The position numbers were made by a program, and so were the translations under genes. The notes beneath the pieces were generated by a model, which saw only the letters and a list, made by a program, of their open reading frames with translations, was not told where the DNA came from and did no database searches. Positions 48,657 to 57,382 of a DNA stretch of 64,000 nucleotides are shown here, in pieces. The stretch is from Thiothrix litoralis (lineage in GTDB: Bacteria; Pseudomonadota; Gammaproteobacteria; Thiotrichales; Thiotrichaceae), in the NCBI RefSeq assembly GCF_017901135.1, contig NZ_CP072801.1:310001-374000 (forward strand), written 5' to 3'. The first letter of the stretch is position 1. Each line of letters opens with the position of its first letter.

Positions 48657-49028
48657 ATGAAAATGAAATCTCAATTGACACTTGCAACCCTGATTGTTGC
48701 CGCTATGTTTGCTACTGGTTGCCAACAAATGGGTGGTATGAGCCAACAAACAGCTCAACAAGCTACGCCAGCCCCTGTTGTTCAAGAGCCAGTTATCGCT
48801 GCTCCTGCTGCTCCTGCGGGTCAGCATTGCCATAATGAAGCACCTTCTTGTGCGAATAAATGCCATAGCCATGCAGGCGCTGTTCCAGGCCATAAGCATG
48901 TTTATGGTTGTGTTGCTGGTCAAGGCAAGCGCCCAATGATTCCTAGGGTTAAAGCCAAGGGTAACTACAAAGGTGCAGTTTCCATGGATCAATCTTCCAC
49001 ATCTGTCATGCAGCAATACCAGAAGTAA
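48657..49028 (+). CDS. Small His/Cys-rich lipoprotein, paralogue 2
   Basis: This 123-residue protein starts MKMKSQLTLATLIVAAMFAT then GCQQMG, a lipobox like that of paralogue 1. It ends with PRVKAKGNYKGAVSMDQSST and SVMQQYQK, nearly the same C-terminal block. Between them is an extra segment at about residues 55-85, HCHNEAPSCANKCHSHAG and PGHKHVYGC, with six His and four Cys, which looks able to bind a metal. ATGs at 48639 and 48663 are alternatives; 48657 gives the best spacing to an AGAGA-like site. T-ending codons and flanking terminators imply strong, independent expression. Confidence 0.8.
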   Translation: MKMKSQLTLATLIVAAMFATGCQQMGGMSQQTAQQATPAPVVQEPVIAAPAAPAGQHCHNEAPSCANKCHSHAGAVPGHKHVYGCVAGQGKRPMIPRVKAKGNYKGAVSMDQSSTSVMQQYQK

Positions 49029-49084
49029 TTCTGGTTGGTGCTATCAGCGCCTGTTAAGCGAGTATCAGACGCTGATGTCATGAG

Positions 49085-49120
49085 AAACTGCCCAGTTACG
49101 AAGTAACTGGGCAGTTTTTT
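49085..49120 (+). terminator. Strong intrinsic terminator after lipoprotein 2
   Basis: AAACTGCCCAGTTAC pairs perfectly over 15 positions with GTAACTGGGCAGTTT around a GAA loop, then runs into T residues. The rest of 49029-49266 holds no gene. Confidence 0.95.
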
Positions 49121-49266
49121 ATTGAAATTCTTGATAAGTCAATCTACGCTAGTGTTCTCTTGGAACTTATGGGTGTTTTCGTTTGTGATCATCATGCATG
49201 GGGAAACCTGTTGGGCTTTTGTTTATCTAGTGTTCTTTCTGTGAACCATATCAAGTTGTAAATTTC

Positions 49267-50502
49267 ATGAAAAAAACGTTTGTTTTGGCATTGTTGTTTG
49301 CCGTCATTTCCTTGATGTCCTCTATGGCATCGGCTGCTGTGTGGCCAAATGAGAATGAGTGGGATAGCTCGTGGGAAGATCGTTACCGCCAGTGGGTGCG
49401 TACTGAGTGGAAAGACGACATTTTCATGAACCCCGCGAAGCCGATTTATTATAAATTTGAGAATGACTGTGCGGACGCGGTATACGCAATGCGTCTCATT
49501 TTTTCGTTCGAGAACCGTTTGCCGTTCGTGATAGGGAATCGCGATAAGTCAGGGCAAGTGATTAGTAATGGGATGTCTACGTGGGATAATTTATCACCTG
49601 ATCAGCGGGTTCGGCGCTTCATGGACTATGTCGCTGACATGACGAGCACTGAAGCATTGCGAAATGATACCTACCCTATTGCGTTAGCAGATATCAAGCC
49701 TGGTGATATTTACGTTGCCCCTGGCGTGCATTCCTACCAGATTGCAGATGTGACGGAAGCGGGGATCGCGGAAGTCATGGCTTCTACCACGCCCAAGCAA
49801 GCGCGTTACTTGTTGCGTACCCCCTCTTTCCCGTTTTATGTGCCGGAAGACAAGCGTTTGGGTGATGGCTACCGTCGTTTCAAGCAGCCACAGAACATTA
49901 TGCGTGCAGCGCGTGAACAGCCCGGCTACAGCGAAGAGCAGTTCCAGTTGGCAGCAGAGCTTCAATACGATTATGTGAAATTTACCGATGTTATTTCCAG
50001 CAGGTTGGCGAAACGCCCTGAAACGGCTGATGAAAAAACCCAGCGTCTCTTGTTAGCATTGTGTATGTATGCCAATGACCGTTCTGTTTATGTGTATGAT
50101 GCTTTGTGGTATTTGCAAAAAATTAGGGGTGAAGGCCGTCGTTGCATGAATGCCAGAGAGTACGATGATCATTCAACACCGGGTCGTGATAAACGTCTGA
50201 CGCTATTTTTTGATTCCATTCGCCGTCATTTGGATCATGTTGGGCGTTTTGATCCACGTTCGCAGCCTGCACGTTGGGCAAAAGCGGTGTTTTCCAATGA
50301 CCAGCCACCACCGCAAGAGCTGAAAAGCCTGAATGATTTCTGCATGGTGCAAATGACGCTGGGTGAAGAGTATTACATGACTTTGCGCGAGTTGCGCCAG
50401 AATGTTGAAGCACATTCCTTGGTCTCTGATCCACATGCACCGCTGCCATTCCGCTGGGGTGTTGTGAAAGAACCGTACCGTGCTGAATGCCCAACTTACT
50501 AA
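49267..50502 (+). CDS. Exported protein, possible papain-like cysteine hydrolase
   Basis: The 411-residue product has a signal peptide (MKKTFVLALLFAVISLMSSM then ASAAV). I do not recognise a named family. A conserved-looking segment, FENDCADAVYAMRLIFSFEN near residue 64, places a Cys as in NlpC/P60 enzymes (DCxxxV). About 85 residues later DIKPGDIYVAPGVHSYQIAD has a PGD turn and a His like the NlpC His strand. The remaining C-terminal half is helical with scattered Cys (CMYAND, RCMNARE, DFCMVQMTL). A periplasmic or surface peptidase/amidase fold is therefore plausible but inferred. It lies between the His-rich lipoprotein and a DUF1287 lipoprotein, both exported. Confidence 0.7.
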   Translation: MKKTFVLALLFAVISLMSSMASAAVWPNENEWDSSWEDRYRQWVRTEWKDDIFMNPAKPIYYKFENDCADAVYAMRLIFSFENRLPFVIGNRDKSGQVISNGMSTWDNLSPDQRVRRFMDYVADMTSTEALRNDTYPIALADIKPGDIYVAPGVHSYQIADVTEAGIAEVMASTTPKQARYLLRTPSFPFYVPEDKRLGDGYRRFKQPQNIMRAAREQPGYSEEQFQLAAELQYDYVKFTDVISSRLAKRPETADEKTQRLLLALCMYANDRSVYVYDALWYLQKIRGEGRRCMNAREYDDHSTPGRDKRLTLFFDSIRRHLDHVGRFDPRSQPARWAKAVFSNDQPPPQELKSLNDFCMVQMTLGEEYYMTLRELRQNVEAHSLVSDPHAPLPFRWGVVKEPYRAECPTY

Positions 50503-50628
50503 CGGTAGGTGACAGGCTTCCGGGTTAAGCTGGCATTCTGTCTTGGAATACTATAAAGAGTCATTATAATTACTGATTGTTGCGGCAATCCCAATTTATT
50601 GGGAATCTCAGGATTAGGAGTGGGACAA

Positions 50629-51321
50629 ATGAGTGGTGTTTTTGAAACTTTAGGTTTGCCAAGGTGGGGGCGTTCGGTCGTGATGATCGGGGCGCTGGTG
50701 GTATCCGGTCTGGCGGGGTGCTCAAATCAGCAGGTTGCCGAAAAGCCTGCTGCTGCCGAGGTGAAACGTTCCCAAAGTGCGCGTAGTAGCGTGGCAACGC
50801 CGGAGCGCTTATCGTATGCAGCCTTGGATAGGTTACGGCATCAGGTGGTTTATGATGGGCGTTATATCCCCATTTCTTATCCGAATGGTGATGTACCTGC
50901 CAATATGGGTGTTTGTACGGATACCGTCATCCGTTCTTACCGGAAGTTGGGGGTTGATCTCCAGCGGCTGGTGTATGAGGATATGTCACGGAATTTTCAG
51001 GCTTACCCTAACCTCACCAAGTGGGGGTTGAATAAGCCCGACCCGAATATCGATCATCGGCGTGTGCACAATCTGAAGACGTTTTTCACCCGTCACGGTG
51101 GTCGCGTGCCTGTAACGGGCAACCCACAAGACTATCGTTCTGGTGATTTGGTCACCTGGAGTCTCGGTGGAGATCAGGAGCACATTGGGATTGTGGTGAA
51201 CCGTAAATCATCCGCAGACCCGAGGCGTCCACTGATTGTGCATAATATCGGTGAAGGCGAAAAAATTGAGGATGTGCTTTTCCAGATGCCGATTACCGGA
51301 CATTACCGTTATTTTCCATAA
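50629..51321 (+). CDS. DUF1287-family lipoprotein
   Basis: The 230-residue protein has a lipobox (VVSGLAGCSNQQ) after an N-terminal hydrophobic stretch. A DUF1287 domain follows at about residues 60-230, recognisable from GVCTDTVIRSYRKLGVDLQ, LVYEDMSRNFQAYPNL, KWGLNKPDPNIDHRRV and LKTFFTRHGGRVPV. The domain has a Cys (VCTD) and His (EHIGIVV) at positions resembling NlpC/P60-like hydrolases. I recall the family being placed near that fold, but activity is not established. ATG 50629 follows AGGAG by about ten bases; the frame opens from 50599. A terminator ends the cassette before rpsP. Confidence 0.88.
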   Translation: MSGVFETLGLPRWGRSVVMIGALVVSGLAGCSNQQVAEKPAAAEVKRSQSARSSVATPERLSYAALDRLRHQVVYDGRYIPISYPNGDVPANMGVCTDTVIRSYRKLGVDLQRLVYEDMSRNFQAYPNLTKWGLNKPDPNIDHRRVHNLKTFFTRHGGRVPVTGNPQDYRSGDLVTWSLGGDQEHIGIVVNRKSSADPRRPLIVHNIGEGEKIEDVLFQMPITGHYRYFP

Positions 51322-51382
51322 TATGACCGTCGTGCCCCTGGTTCTATCGGGTAGAATCAGGGCTAAAAGCCGCTTTATCAGG

Positions 51383-51409
51383 AAGCCCCCGCTTGCCGGG
51401 GGCTTTTTT
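51383..51409 (+). terminator. Intrinsic terminator after the DUF1287 gene
   Basis: AAGCCCCCG pairs with CGGGGGCTT around CTTGC and is followed by six T residues in all. It insulates the envelope cassette from the rpsP operon. Confidence 0.94.
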
Positions 51410-51432
51410 GTGGATAAGATGCTAATCAAGGC

Positions 51433-51460
51433 TTCACTTTTTCTGAAATTAACGTAGAAT
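51433..51460 (+). promoter_or_regulatory. Promoter of the rpsP-rimM-trmD-rplS operon
   Basis: TTCACT (51433-51438) and TAGAAT (51455-51460) are 16 bases apart, followed by a GC-rich discriminator (TGCGCG), a feature of growth-rate and ppGpp-controlled ribosomal promoters. It lies 62 bases before rpsP. Confidence 0.55.
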
Positions 51461-51522
51461 TGCGCGTTTACTTCGGGCAGCACCCGCTGCTTCGTATTAA
51501 CCGCATTTTGTAAGGTTTTCAA

Positions 51523-51777
51523 ATGGTCAATATTCGTCTGGCAAGAGGTGGTGCGAAAAAGCATCCATTTTACCACATTGTCGTTAGCGACAAGCGCAAG
51601 CCGCGTGACAGTGGTTACATTGAACGCATTGGTTACTTCAACCCGGTCGCCCGTGGTCAAGAAGTTCGTTTGCACATTGAACAAGATCGCGTAGCCCATT
51701 GGGTTGCTTGCGGTGCTCAGCCCACTGAACGTGTTGCTAAGCTGCTGAAAGAATCTGCTGAAACTGTGGCAGCGTAA
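51523..51777 (+). CDS. rpsP: 30S ribosomal protein S16
   Basis: S16 binds 16S rRNA early in 30S assembly. The 84-residue protein starts [20 protein letters not shown] and continues [20 protein letters not shown], the canonical S16 sequence, with a C-terminus ([13 protein letters not shown]) that is also standard. It heads the classical rpsP-rimM-trmD-rplS operon and ends six bases before rimM. A TAAGG site precedes the ATG. Confidence 0.98.
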   Translation: MVNIRLARGGAKKHPFYHIVVSDKRKPRDSGYIERIGYFNPVARGQEVRLHIEQDRVAHWVACGAQPTERVAKLLKESAETVAA

Positions 51778-51783
51778 AACATT

Positions 51784-52290
51784 ATGTCCCAGCCGGATAT
51801 GGTGACGCTCGGAAAGATTTCCGCTGTATTTGGTATAAAAGGTTGGGTTAAGGTGTTTTCACACACCCATCAACTGGACGGAATTTTGGGCTACGCCCCG
51901 TGGTTTCTGAAAGTCGACGGTGAATGGAAGCCCTGTAAATTGCTCAATGGACAAGTGCAGGGTAAAGGTATTGTTGCCCAACTGGATGGTGTGACAGATC
52001 GTACCCAAGCTGAGAAGTTGATAGGCTTCGAGATAGGCGTTCCGCGTGAGCGCTTGCACAAGCTGGATGATGATGAATACTACTGGGCTGATTTGATCGG
52101 CATGGAAGTGGTGACAGTCAACGGCGTAGTGCTGGGTAAAGTTGACCACTTGTTTGAAACCGGTGCCAATGATGTCTTGGTAGTGCAGGGCGAGCGGGAA
52201 CGGTTGTTGCCGTGGGTTCTGGGTGATTTCATTAAATCCGTTTCGCTGGCTGAAAAACGTATCACGGTGGACTGGGATCCTGATTTCTGA
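51784..52290 (+). CDS. rimM: Ribosome maturation factor RimM
   Basis: RimM binds S19 and helps mature the head of the 30S subunit. The 168-residue protein has the N-terminal RimM domain ([20 protein letters not shown], the family GxxGIxGxxKV pattern) and the C-terminal PRC-barrel ([46 protein letters not shown]). It lies six bases after rpsP and its stop shares a base with the trmD start. Confidence 0.97.
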   Translation: MSQPDMVTLGKISAVFGIKGWVKVFSHTHQLDGILGYAPWFLKVDGEWKPCKLLNGQVQGKGIVAQLDGVTDRTQAEKLIGFEIGVPRERLHKLDDDEYYWADLIGMEVVTVNGVVLGKVDHLFETGANDVLVVQGERERLLPWVLGDFIKSVSLAEKRITVDWDPDF

Positions 52291-53045
52291 TGCCCATGCG
52301 CTTTGATGTGATCACCCTGTTTCCTGAGCTGGTTAATGCCGTTGTCAGCAGTGGTGTAACAGGTCGGGCAGCGGAGCGCGGTATCATTTCCCTGAAACAG
52401 TGGAATCCGCGTGATTACGCCACCGATGTACACCGTACCGTGGATGACCGCCCCTACGGTGGTGGCCCTGGTATGGTAATGAAAGGCGACTGTTTGTTGC
52501 AAGCTATCCGTGATGCCCGTCAGGAGAATCCGGGGAAAGTGGTTTATCTTAGCCCTCAGGGTGTTCCCCTGAATCAGGCTTTGGTGACTGAGCTGGCAGC
52601 AGCAGAAAACGTGATTTTACTGTGTGGTCGCTACGAAGGCATTGACGAACGTGTTATTGCTTTGGAAGTGGATCTGGAATGTTCGATTGGTGACTATGTT
52701 CTCAGCGGTGGTGAGTTGGGGGCAATGGTGCTGATTGATGCAGTAACTCGCTTGTTGCCGGGGGCATTAGGGCATCATGAGTCGGCGGCGCAGGATTCGT
52801 TTTTTGATGGATTACTGGACTGCTCTCACTATACCCGCCCGGAAGAACTGGAAGGGTTGGCGATACCAGCGGTATTAAAAAGCGGCAATCACGCAGATAT
52901 TGCCAAGTGGCGCAAGAAACAAGCGCTGGGAAAAACATGGCGACGCAGGCCGGAATTGTTACAGGCACGACAGTTGACCGACAGTGAGCGTGTGTTGCTG
53001 AACGAGTATATAAACGAGTTTGAAAGCAGTGAAAAGCTGCCTTAG
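52290..53045 (+). CDS. trmD: tRNA (guanine37-N1)-methyltransferase TrmD
   Basis: TrmD methylates G37 next to the anticodon, preventing +1 frameshifting. The 251-residue SPOUT enzyme shows [48 protein letters not shown] and the knotted SAM-binding segment [20 protein letters not shown]. The final helix [20 protein letters not shown] is typical. The ATG overlaps rimM by one base. Confidence 0.98.
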   Translation: MPMRFDVITLFPELVNAVVSSGVTGRAAERGIISLKQWNPRDYATDVHRTVDDRPYGGGPGMVMKGDCLLQAIRDARQENPGKVVYLSPQGVPLNQALVTELAAAENVILLCGRYEGIDERVIALEVDLECSIGDYVLSGGELGAMVLIDAVTRLLPGALGHHESAAQDSFFDGLLDCSHYTRPEELEGLAIPAVLKSGNHADIAKWRKKQALGKTWRRRPELLQARQLTDSERVLLNEYINEFESSEKLP

Positions 53046-53054
53046 AGGATTATC

Positions 53055-53399
53055 ATGAATACGATTATTCAACAACTTGAACAAGAGCAAATGACGAAGG
53101 TAATCCCGGATTTTAACCCCGGCGACACCGTTATCGTTCAAGTACGCGTGAAAGAAGGCGATAAAGAGCGCCAACAGGCTTATGAAGGTGTGGTGATTGC
53201 GAAGAAAAATCGTGGTCTGAATTCCGCTTTCACCGTGCGTAAGATGTCTTACGGCGAAGGTGTTGAGCGTGTTTTCCAAACCTTCAGCAACAGCATTGCT
53301 AGCATTACAGTCAAGCGTAGCGGTGATGTACGTCGCGCCAAGCTGTACTACCTGCGTGGCCGTACGGGTAAATCTGCACGTATCAAAGAAAAACTTTAA
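53055..53399 (+). CDS. rplS: 50S ribosomal protein L19
   Basis: L19 lies at the 30S-50S interface. The 114-residue protein begins [20 protein letters not shown] and contains [40 protein letters not shown] and [18 protein letters not shown], all canonical. It is the last gene of the operon, nine bases after trmD, and is followed by a hairpin terminator. Confidence 0.98.
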   Translation: MNTIIQQLEQEQMTKVIPDFNPGDTVIVQVRVKEGDKERQQAYEGVVIAKKNRGLNSAFTVRKMSYGEGVERVFQTFSNSIASITVKRSGDVRRAKLYYLRGRTGKSARIKEKL

Positions 53400-53422
53400 G
53401 TTTTTCCGGCTTGATGCTTCAG

Positions 53423-53460
53423 AGCCGACAGCACTGTGCACAGTCTGTCGGCTTTGTTGT
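53423..53460 (+). terminator. Terminator of the rpsP operon
   Basis: AGCCGACAG (53423-53431) pairs with CTGTCGGCT (53445-53453), followed by TTGTTGT. The loop contains a further small inverted repeat (ACTGTGCACAGT). Confidence 0.78.
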
Positions 53461-53596
53461 GTCCGTCATTTTTATATCAGGGCTAAACTACACCTGTCGT
53501 TTTATCGCTGAAAACTGTACAGGGTAGTTTTCTGCACCTACTATAGAAGCCGAAGAATATTTATAAAATAATACGCTAGAGTAGGCGGGGGCTTTT

Positions 53597-55411
53597 GTGG
53601 CCGATTTCGTTGATTTTTCATCCAATAGCACGGTGATAGGCTTATTGCTAGGGCTTACCGTCGTGGCTGCTTTGGTGTGGGGGGCATTTTCCATGCGCCG
53701 CCAATTCAAAAGCCAGTTACGCTTGGCACAGCAAAACATGTTGGTGTCGTCGCTGGCGGACACCCAGGAAGCGGCTATTCTGGTGGATGTGAATGGCGTG
53801 GTGGATTTCATCAATCCTGCCGCCGAAAAAATCCTCAAGTACAAAATTCGCAGTGCGCGTGGCAAGCACTATGGTGAATTGTTTACGCTGATTGATTCTC
53901 TGACCCACCACCCGATTCCATGGCTGGATACTGCCAAGCGTAATGACCGCCCGCTGTTGCGCAATGCCTTGCTGAATGCGAATGGCTTGAATGATTTACA
54001 GGTGACTTACACCGTACAACCCATCCTGTATGAAGATGCTGAACAGCCATGCTACATGGTGATGGTGCGCGACCAGACCGAGCTTCATGCGATGCAATTG
54101 CGGCTGGATCACGTTCAAATGCATGACCCGCAAACTATGCTGTTGAACCGCAAGAGCTTTGAGTTACGCTTGAAAGTGGCGATTGATCAAGTGCGGCAAC
54201 ATGGGGTGAAGCACTCGTTTTGCCTGATCTCAATGGATCAGTTCAAGCTGGTGAATGACACGATGGGGCATGGTGGTGGGGATATGCTGATTGAGCGTAT
54301 TGCACGAATGCTCAAGGACGAAATTGATGTGCGCCGTGATATTTTGGCGCGGCTGGGCGGTGATGAGTTTGGCATCCTGTTTCAGGAAATTGAACCAGCA
54401 GTAGCGATTCGAGCGGCGGAACAAATCCGTATCAAACTAGAACAATACGCGTTTGACTGGAATAAAATGCGCCAGCGAGTAACGGCCAGTGTTGCTTTTG
54501 TACCCTTATACAAGCTATTGAAAACGCCTAACCGGATACTCTCGGAAGCTGATGCCGCGTGCCGGGTTGCCAAGGCCAAAGGCGGTAACCGTATCCATAT
54601 TTACAAGCCGGATGATCAGGAAATCCTCAAGCAGCGTGGCAATATGGTGTGGCTGGATCGCCTGAAAAAAGCCTTTGAAGCCGGTAATTTCCGTCTGGTG
54701 GCGCAGCCTATCCATGATTTGCGCCCAGCAGAATTCAAAAAGCCGTTCAGCCATTACGAAGTACTGATCCGCTTGTACGATGAAAATAACCAGCCCGTTC
54801 CGCCGGACGAGTTCATTCCAGCGGCAGAATATTATTCGATGATGCCGCGTCTGGATCGTTGGGTTATCCGCAAACTGCTCCAGACGCTGCAAGAAATTAC
54901 CCAGAAAGTACCCCGCCCAATTTTCGCGATTAATTTGTCCGGTCAGAGTTTGGATGAGCCAACCTTCCTGAAATTTGTGCTGGATGAAATTCAGGAAGCG
55001 GGAATTAGTCCGGGTATGTTGTGCTTCGAGATTACCGAACGGGTGGCTATCCACAACCTTGAGTTGGCACAGCATTTTATTGCAACCCTAAAAAATCTGG
55101 GGTGCAGCTTTTCGATGGATGACTTCGGTACGGGGGTCAGCTCCTTTGGGTATTTAAAATCCCTTTCGGTGGATTATCTGAAAATTGACGGCAGTTTTAT
55201 CAAAGACATTGCCAATGATGACGTGGCACTGGCGATGGTGAATTCAGTCAATCAGGTCGGGCATTTGATGGGCTTGAAAGTGATTGCCGAATATGTCGAA
55301 AATGATCGGGTCATACAAATTTTGCGCGAAATTGGTGTAGACTACGGGCAGGGTTACGGCATCTCCAGACCGATTCCGATCGAAGAAGCCGTGCGTAATC
55401 ACGTCAGTTAA
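53597..55411 (+). CDS. Membrane GGDEF/EAL protein with PAS domain
   Basis: The 604-residue protein should make and/or break cyclic di-GMP. It has one N-terminal membrane span (about 12-30), a PAS-like domain (AAILVDVNGVVDFINPAAEK), a GGDEF domain with an intact ARLGGDEFGILF near residue 250 and an EAL domain from about 360. The inhibitory I-site reads VRRD rather than RxxD. The EAL signature is EVL, but its Glu and other metal or catalytic residues persist: FAINLSGQSL, CFEITERVAI, MDDFGTGVSSFGYLK, LKIDGSFI and VIAEYVEN. Both activities are therefore possible. The start is GTG 53597. mpl follows after 16 bases, perhaps cotranscribed. Confidence 0.93.
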   Translation: MADFVDFSSNSTVIGLLLGLTVVAALVWGAFSMRRQFKSQLRLAQQNMLVSSLADTQEAAILVDVNGVVDFINPAAEKILKYKIRSARGKHYGELFTLIDSLTHHPIPWLDTAKRNDRPLLRNALLNANGLNDLQVTYTVQPILYEDAEQPCYMVMVRDQTELHAMQLRLDHVQMHDPQTMLLNRKSFELRLKVAIDQVRQHGVKHSFCLISMDQFKLVNDTMGHGGGDMLIERIARMLKDEIDVRRDILARLGGDEFGILFQEIEPAVAIRAAEQIRIKLEQYAFDWNKMRQRVTASVAFVPLYKLLKTPNRILSEADAACRVAKAKGGNRIHIYKPDDQEILKQRGNMVWLDRLKKAFEAGNFRLVAQPIHDLRPAEFKKPFSHYEVLIRLYDENNQPVPPDEFIPAAEYYSMMPRLDRWVIRKLLQTLQEITQKVPRPIFAINLSGQSLDEPTFLKFVLDEIQEAGISPGMLCFEITERVAIHNLELAQHFIATLKNLGCSFSMDDFGTGVSSFGYLKSLSVDYLKIDGSFIKDIANDDVALAMVNSVNQVGHLMGLKVIAEYVENDRVIQILREIGVDYGQGYGISRPIPIEEAVRNHVS

Positions 55412-55427
55412 GGTAACAACAACACGG

Positions 55428-56723
55428 ATGAATATTCATATTCTGGGTATCTGCGGAACCTTTATGGGCGGTATTGCCCTATTGGCACGCGAGAAAGAGC
55501 ATCAAGTCACAGGTTCTGACACCAACGTTTATCCACCGATGAGCACTATGCTGGCAGAGCAGGGCGTGGCTATTATTCAGGGCTTCCAACCTCACGATTT
55601 ACCCGCTGATAGCGAGACGATTGTGGTGGGCAATGTGATGCGTCGTGGTTTGGAAATTGTGGAGCATATGCTTGACCACAACCTGCCCTATACCTCCGGC
55701 CCGCAATGGCTGGGCGAACACATTCTGAAGGATCGCTGGGTATTGGCAGTGGCGGGGACGCACGGCAAAACCACCACTGCGAGTATGCTGGCTTGGATTC
55801 TGGAATACGCTGGGTTGAAGCCGGGTTTCCTGATCGGTGGCGTGCCGGAAAATTTTGGGGTATCCGCCCGTCTGGGTGACTCGCCGTTTTTTGTGGTGGA
55901 AGCGGATGAATACGATACCGCGTTTTTCGACAAGCGTTCCAAGTTTGTGCATTACCACCCACGTACCGTTATCCTGAATAATCTGGAATACGACCATGCC
56001 GATATTTTCCCCGATGTTCAAGCCATCAAAACCCAATTCCACCATCTGATGCGTACTGTGCCGGGCAGTGGTCTGGCGGTGGTGAATGCGCAGGATGCCA
56101 ACCTCAAGGATACGCTGGCAATGGGCTGCTGGACGCCGGTGGAAACCTTTGCCGATGGCGATTGGCGAGCGGAATACCTGCAAGCCGATGGCAGTGAATT
56201 CCGAGTCTTCTGCAAGGCTGTGGAACAGGGCGTGGTACGCTGGGATTTGCTGGGCGAACACAACGTCAACAATGGGCTGGCCGCAATAGCAGCGGCACGC
56301 CATGCCGGAGTTCCCACTGAACATGCCGTGGCAGCCTTGGCTGAATTCCAAGGCGTGAAGCGGCGGATGCAGGTGCGTGGCACCGTGCGTGGTGTGACGG
56401 TTTATGACGATTTTGCGCATCACCCAACGGCGATTACCACAACATTAGCCGGTTTGCGGGCAAAAGTTGGCAAGGCGCGGATCATTGCCTTGCTGGAACC
56501 GCGTTCCAACACCATGCGCATGGGCACGCATGGGGCGGCGGTCGCGGCGGCTTTGCAAGTGGCGGATCATGCCTTCATTTATCAGTTGCCGGAATGGGAT
56601 GATATTGATGCTTTAGTGGCAACTGTGGTGAAACTCGCGCAAGCGGGAGACCATATTTTGGTTATGAGTAATGGCGGTTTCGGTGGTATTCATGACAAGC
56701 TACTGCTGACATTGGCTGACTGA
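55428..56723 (+). CDS. mpl: UDP-MurNAc:murein tripeptide ligase Mpl
   Basis: Mpl recycles peptidoglycan by attaching L-Ala-D-Glu-mDAP tripeptide directly to UDP-MurNAc. The 431-residue protein is a Mur ligase with the Mpl-specific start MNIHILGICGTFMGGIALLA, the P-loop [17 protein letters not shown] near residue 108, VVEADEYDTAFFDKRSKFVH (distinct from MurC) and VYDDFAHHPTAI. It differs from the murC gene at 27.6 kb, so both routes to UDP-MurNAc-peptides exist. ubiX follows 12 bases later. Confidence 0.97.
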   Translation: MNIHILGICGTFMGGIALLAREKEHQVTGSDTNVYPPMSTMLAEQGVAIIQGFQPHDLPADSETIVVGNVMRRGLEIVEHMLDHNLPYTSGPQWLGEHILKDRWVLAVAGTHGKTTTASMLAWILEYAGLKPGFLIGGVPENFGVSARLGDSPFFVVEADEYDTAFFDKRSKFVHYHPRTVILNNLEYDHADIFPDVQAIKTQFHHLMRTVPGSGLAVVNAQDANLKDTLAMGCWTPVETFADGDWRAEYLQADGSEFRVFCKAVEQGVVRWDLLGEHNVNNGLAAIAAARHAGVPTEHAVAALAEFQGVKRRMQVRGTVRGVTVYDDFAHHPTAITTTLAGLRAKVGKARIIALLEPRSNTMRMGTHGAAVAAALQVADHAFIYQLPEWDDIDALVATVVKLAQAGDHILVMSNGGFGGIHDKLLLTLAD

Positions 56724-56735
56724 GATATTGGACGC

Positions 56736-57347
56736 TTGAAAACCATTACATTGATCATGACGGGCGCATCCGGTGCGCAATACGGGCTGCGCTTGCTGGA
56801 ATTCCTGCTGCAACACGGTTATCACGTGTATTTGCTGCTATCGCGCCCGGCGCAGGTGGTGGTGAATATGGAAACCGAGCACCGTTTGCCGGGGCGTGCC
56901 AGTGAAATACAGCAGTATTTCAGTGAGTTGTACGGTGCGCAACCGGGGCAGTTACAGGTATTCGAGCGCGAACAGTGGGCTGCCCCCATCGCCAGCGGTA
57001 GCGGGGTGGCGGATGCTACCGTGGTATGCCCTTGCACCACCGGAACGCTGTCAGCGATTGCCTGTGGTAGCAGCCGCAACCTGATCGAACGTGCCGCCGA
57101 TGTGTGCCTGAAAGAGCGTAAAAAGCTGATTTTAGTGGTGCGTGAAACCCCGTTTTCCGAGATTCATCTGGAAAACATGCTGAAACTGGCGCGGATGGGG
57201 GTTATTATCATGCCCGCCAATCCGGGCTTTTATCAACGCCCGGCATCCGTGCAGGAACTGGTCGACTTTATGGTGGCGCGGGTACTGGACCATTTGGACA
57301 TTCCACACGCACTGCTTCCCCGTTGGGGGGAACCGCAGGCGGAGTGA
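56736..57347 (+). CDS. ubiX: Flavin prenyltransferase UbiX
   Basis: UbiX prenylates FMN to make the cofactor of the UbiD decarboxylase in ubiquinone synthesis. The 203-residue protein has the N-terminal flavin-binding LIMTGASGAQYGLRLLEFLL, the core SGSGVADATVVCPCTTGTLS and AIACGSSRNLIERAADVCLK, and the C-terminal VRETPFSEIHLENMLKLARM. The start is a TTG at 56736, the first in-frame codon giving the family's N-terminus, with only a weak Shine-Dalgarno. Confidence 0.96.
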   Translation: MKTITLIMTGASGAQYGLRLLEFLLQHGYHVYLLLSRPAQVVVNMETEHRLPGRASEIQQYFSELYGAQPGQLQVFEREQWAAPIASGSGVADATVVCPCTTGTLSAIACGSSRNLIERAADVCLKERKKLILVVRETPFSEIHLENMLKLARMGVIIMPANPGFYQRPASVQELVDFMVARVLDHLDIPHALLPRWGEPQAE

Positions 57348-57382
57348 CCGCATTTTTGATTTGATATTATTAGGAGTATGCC

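Noticed and set aside
46327..53054. 4.5S RNA gene near ffh
   Set aside because: I looked for the conserved 4.5S tetraloop domain around ffh and the rpsP operon and did not find it.
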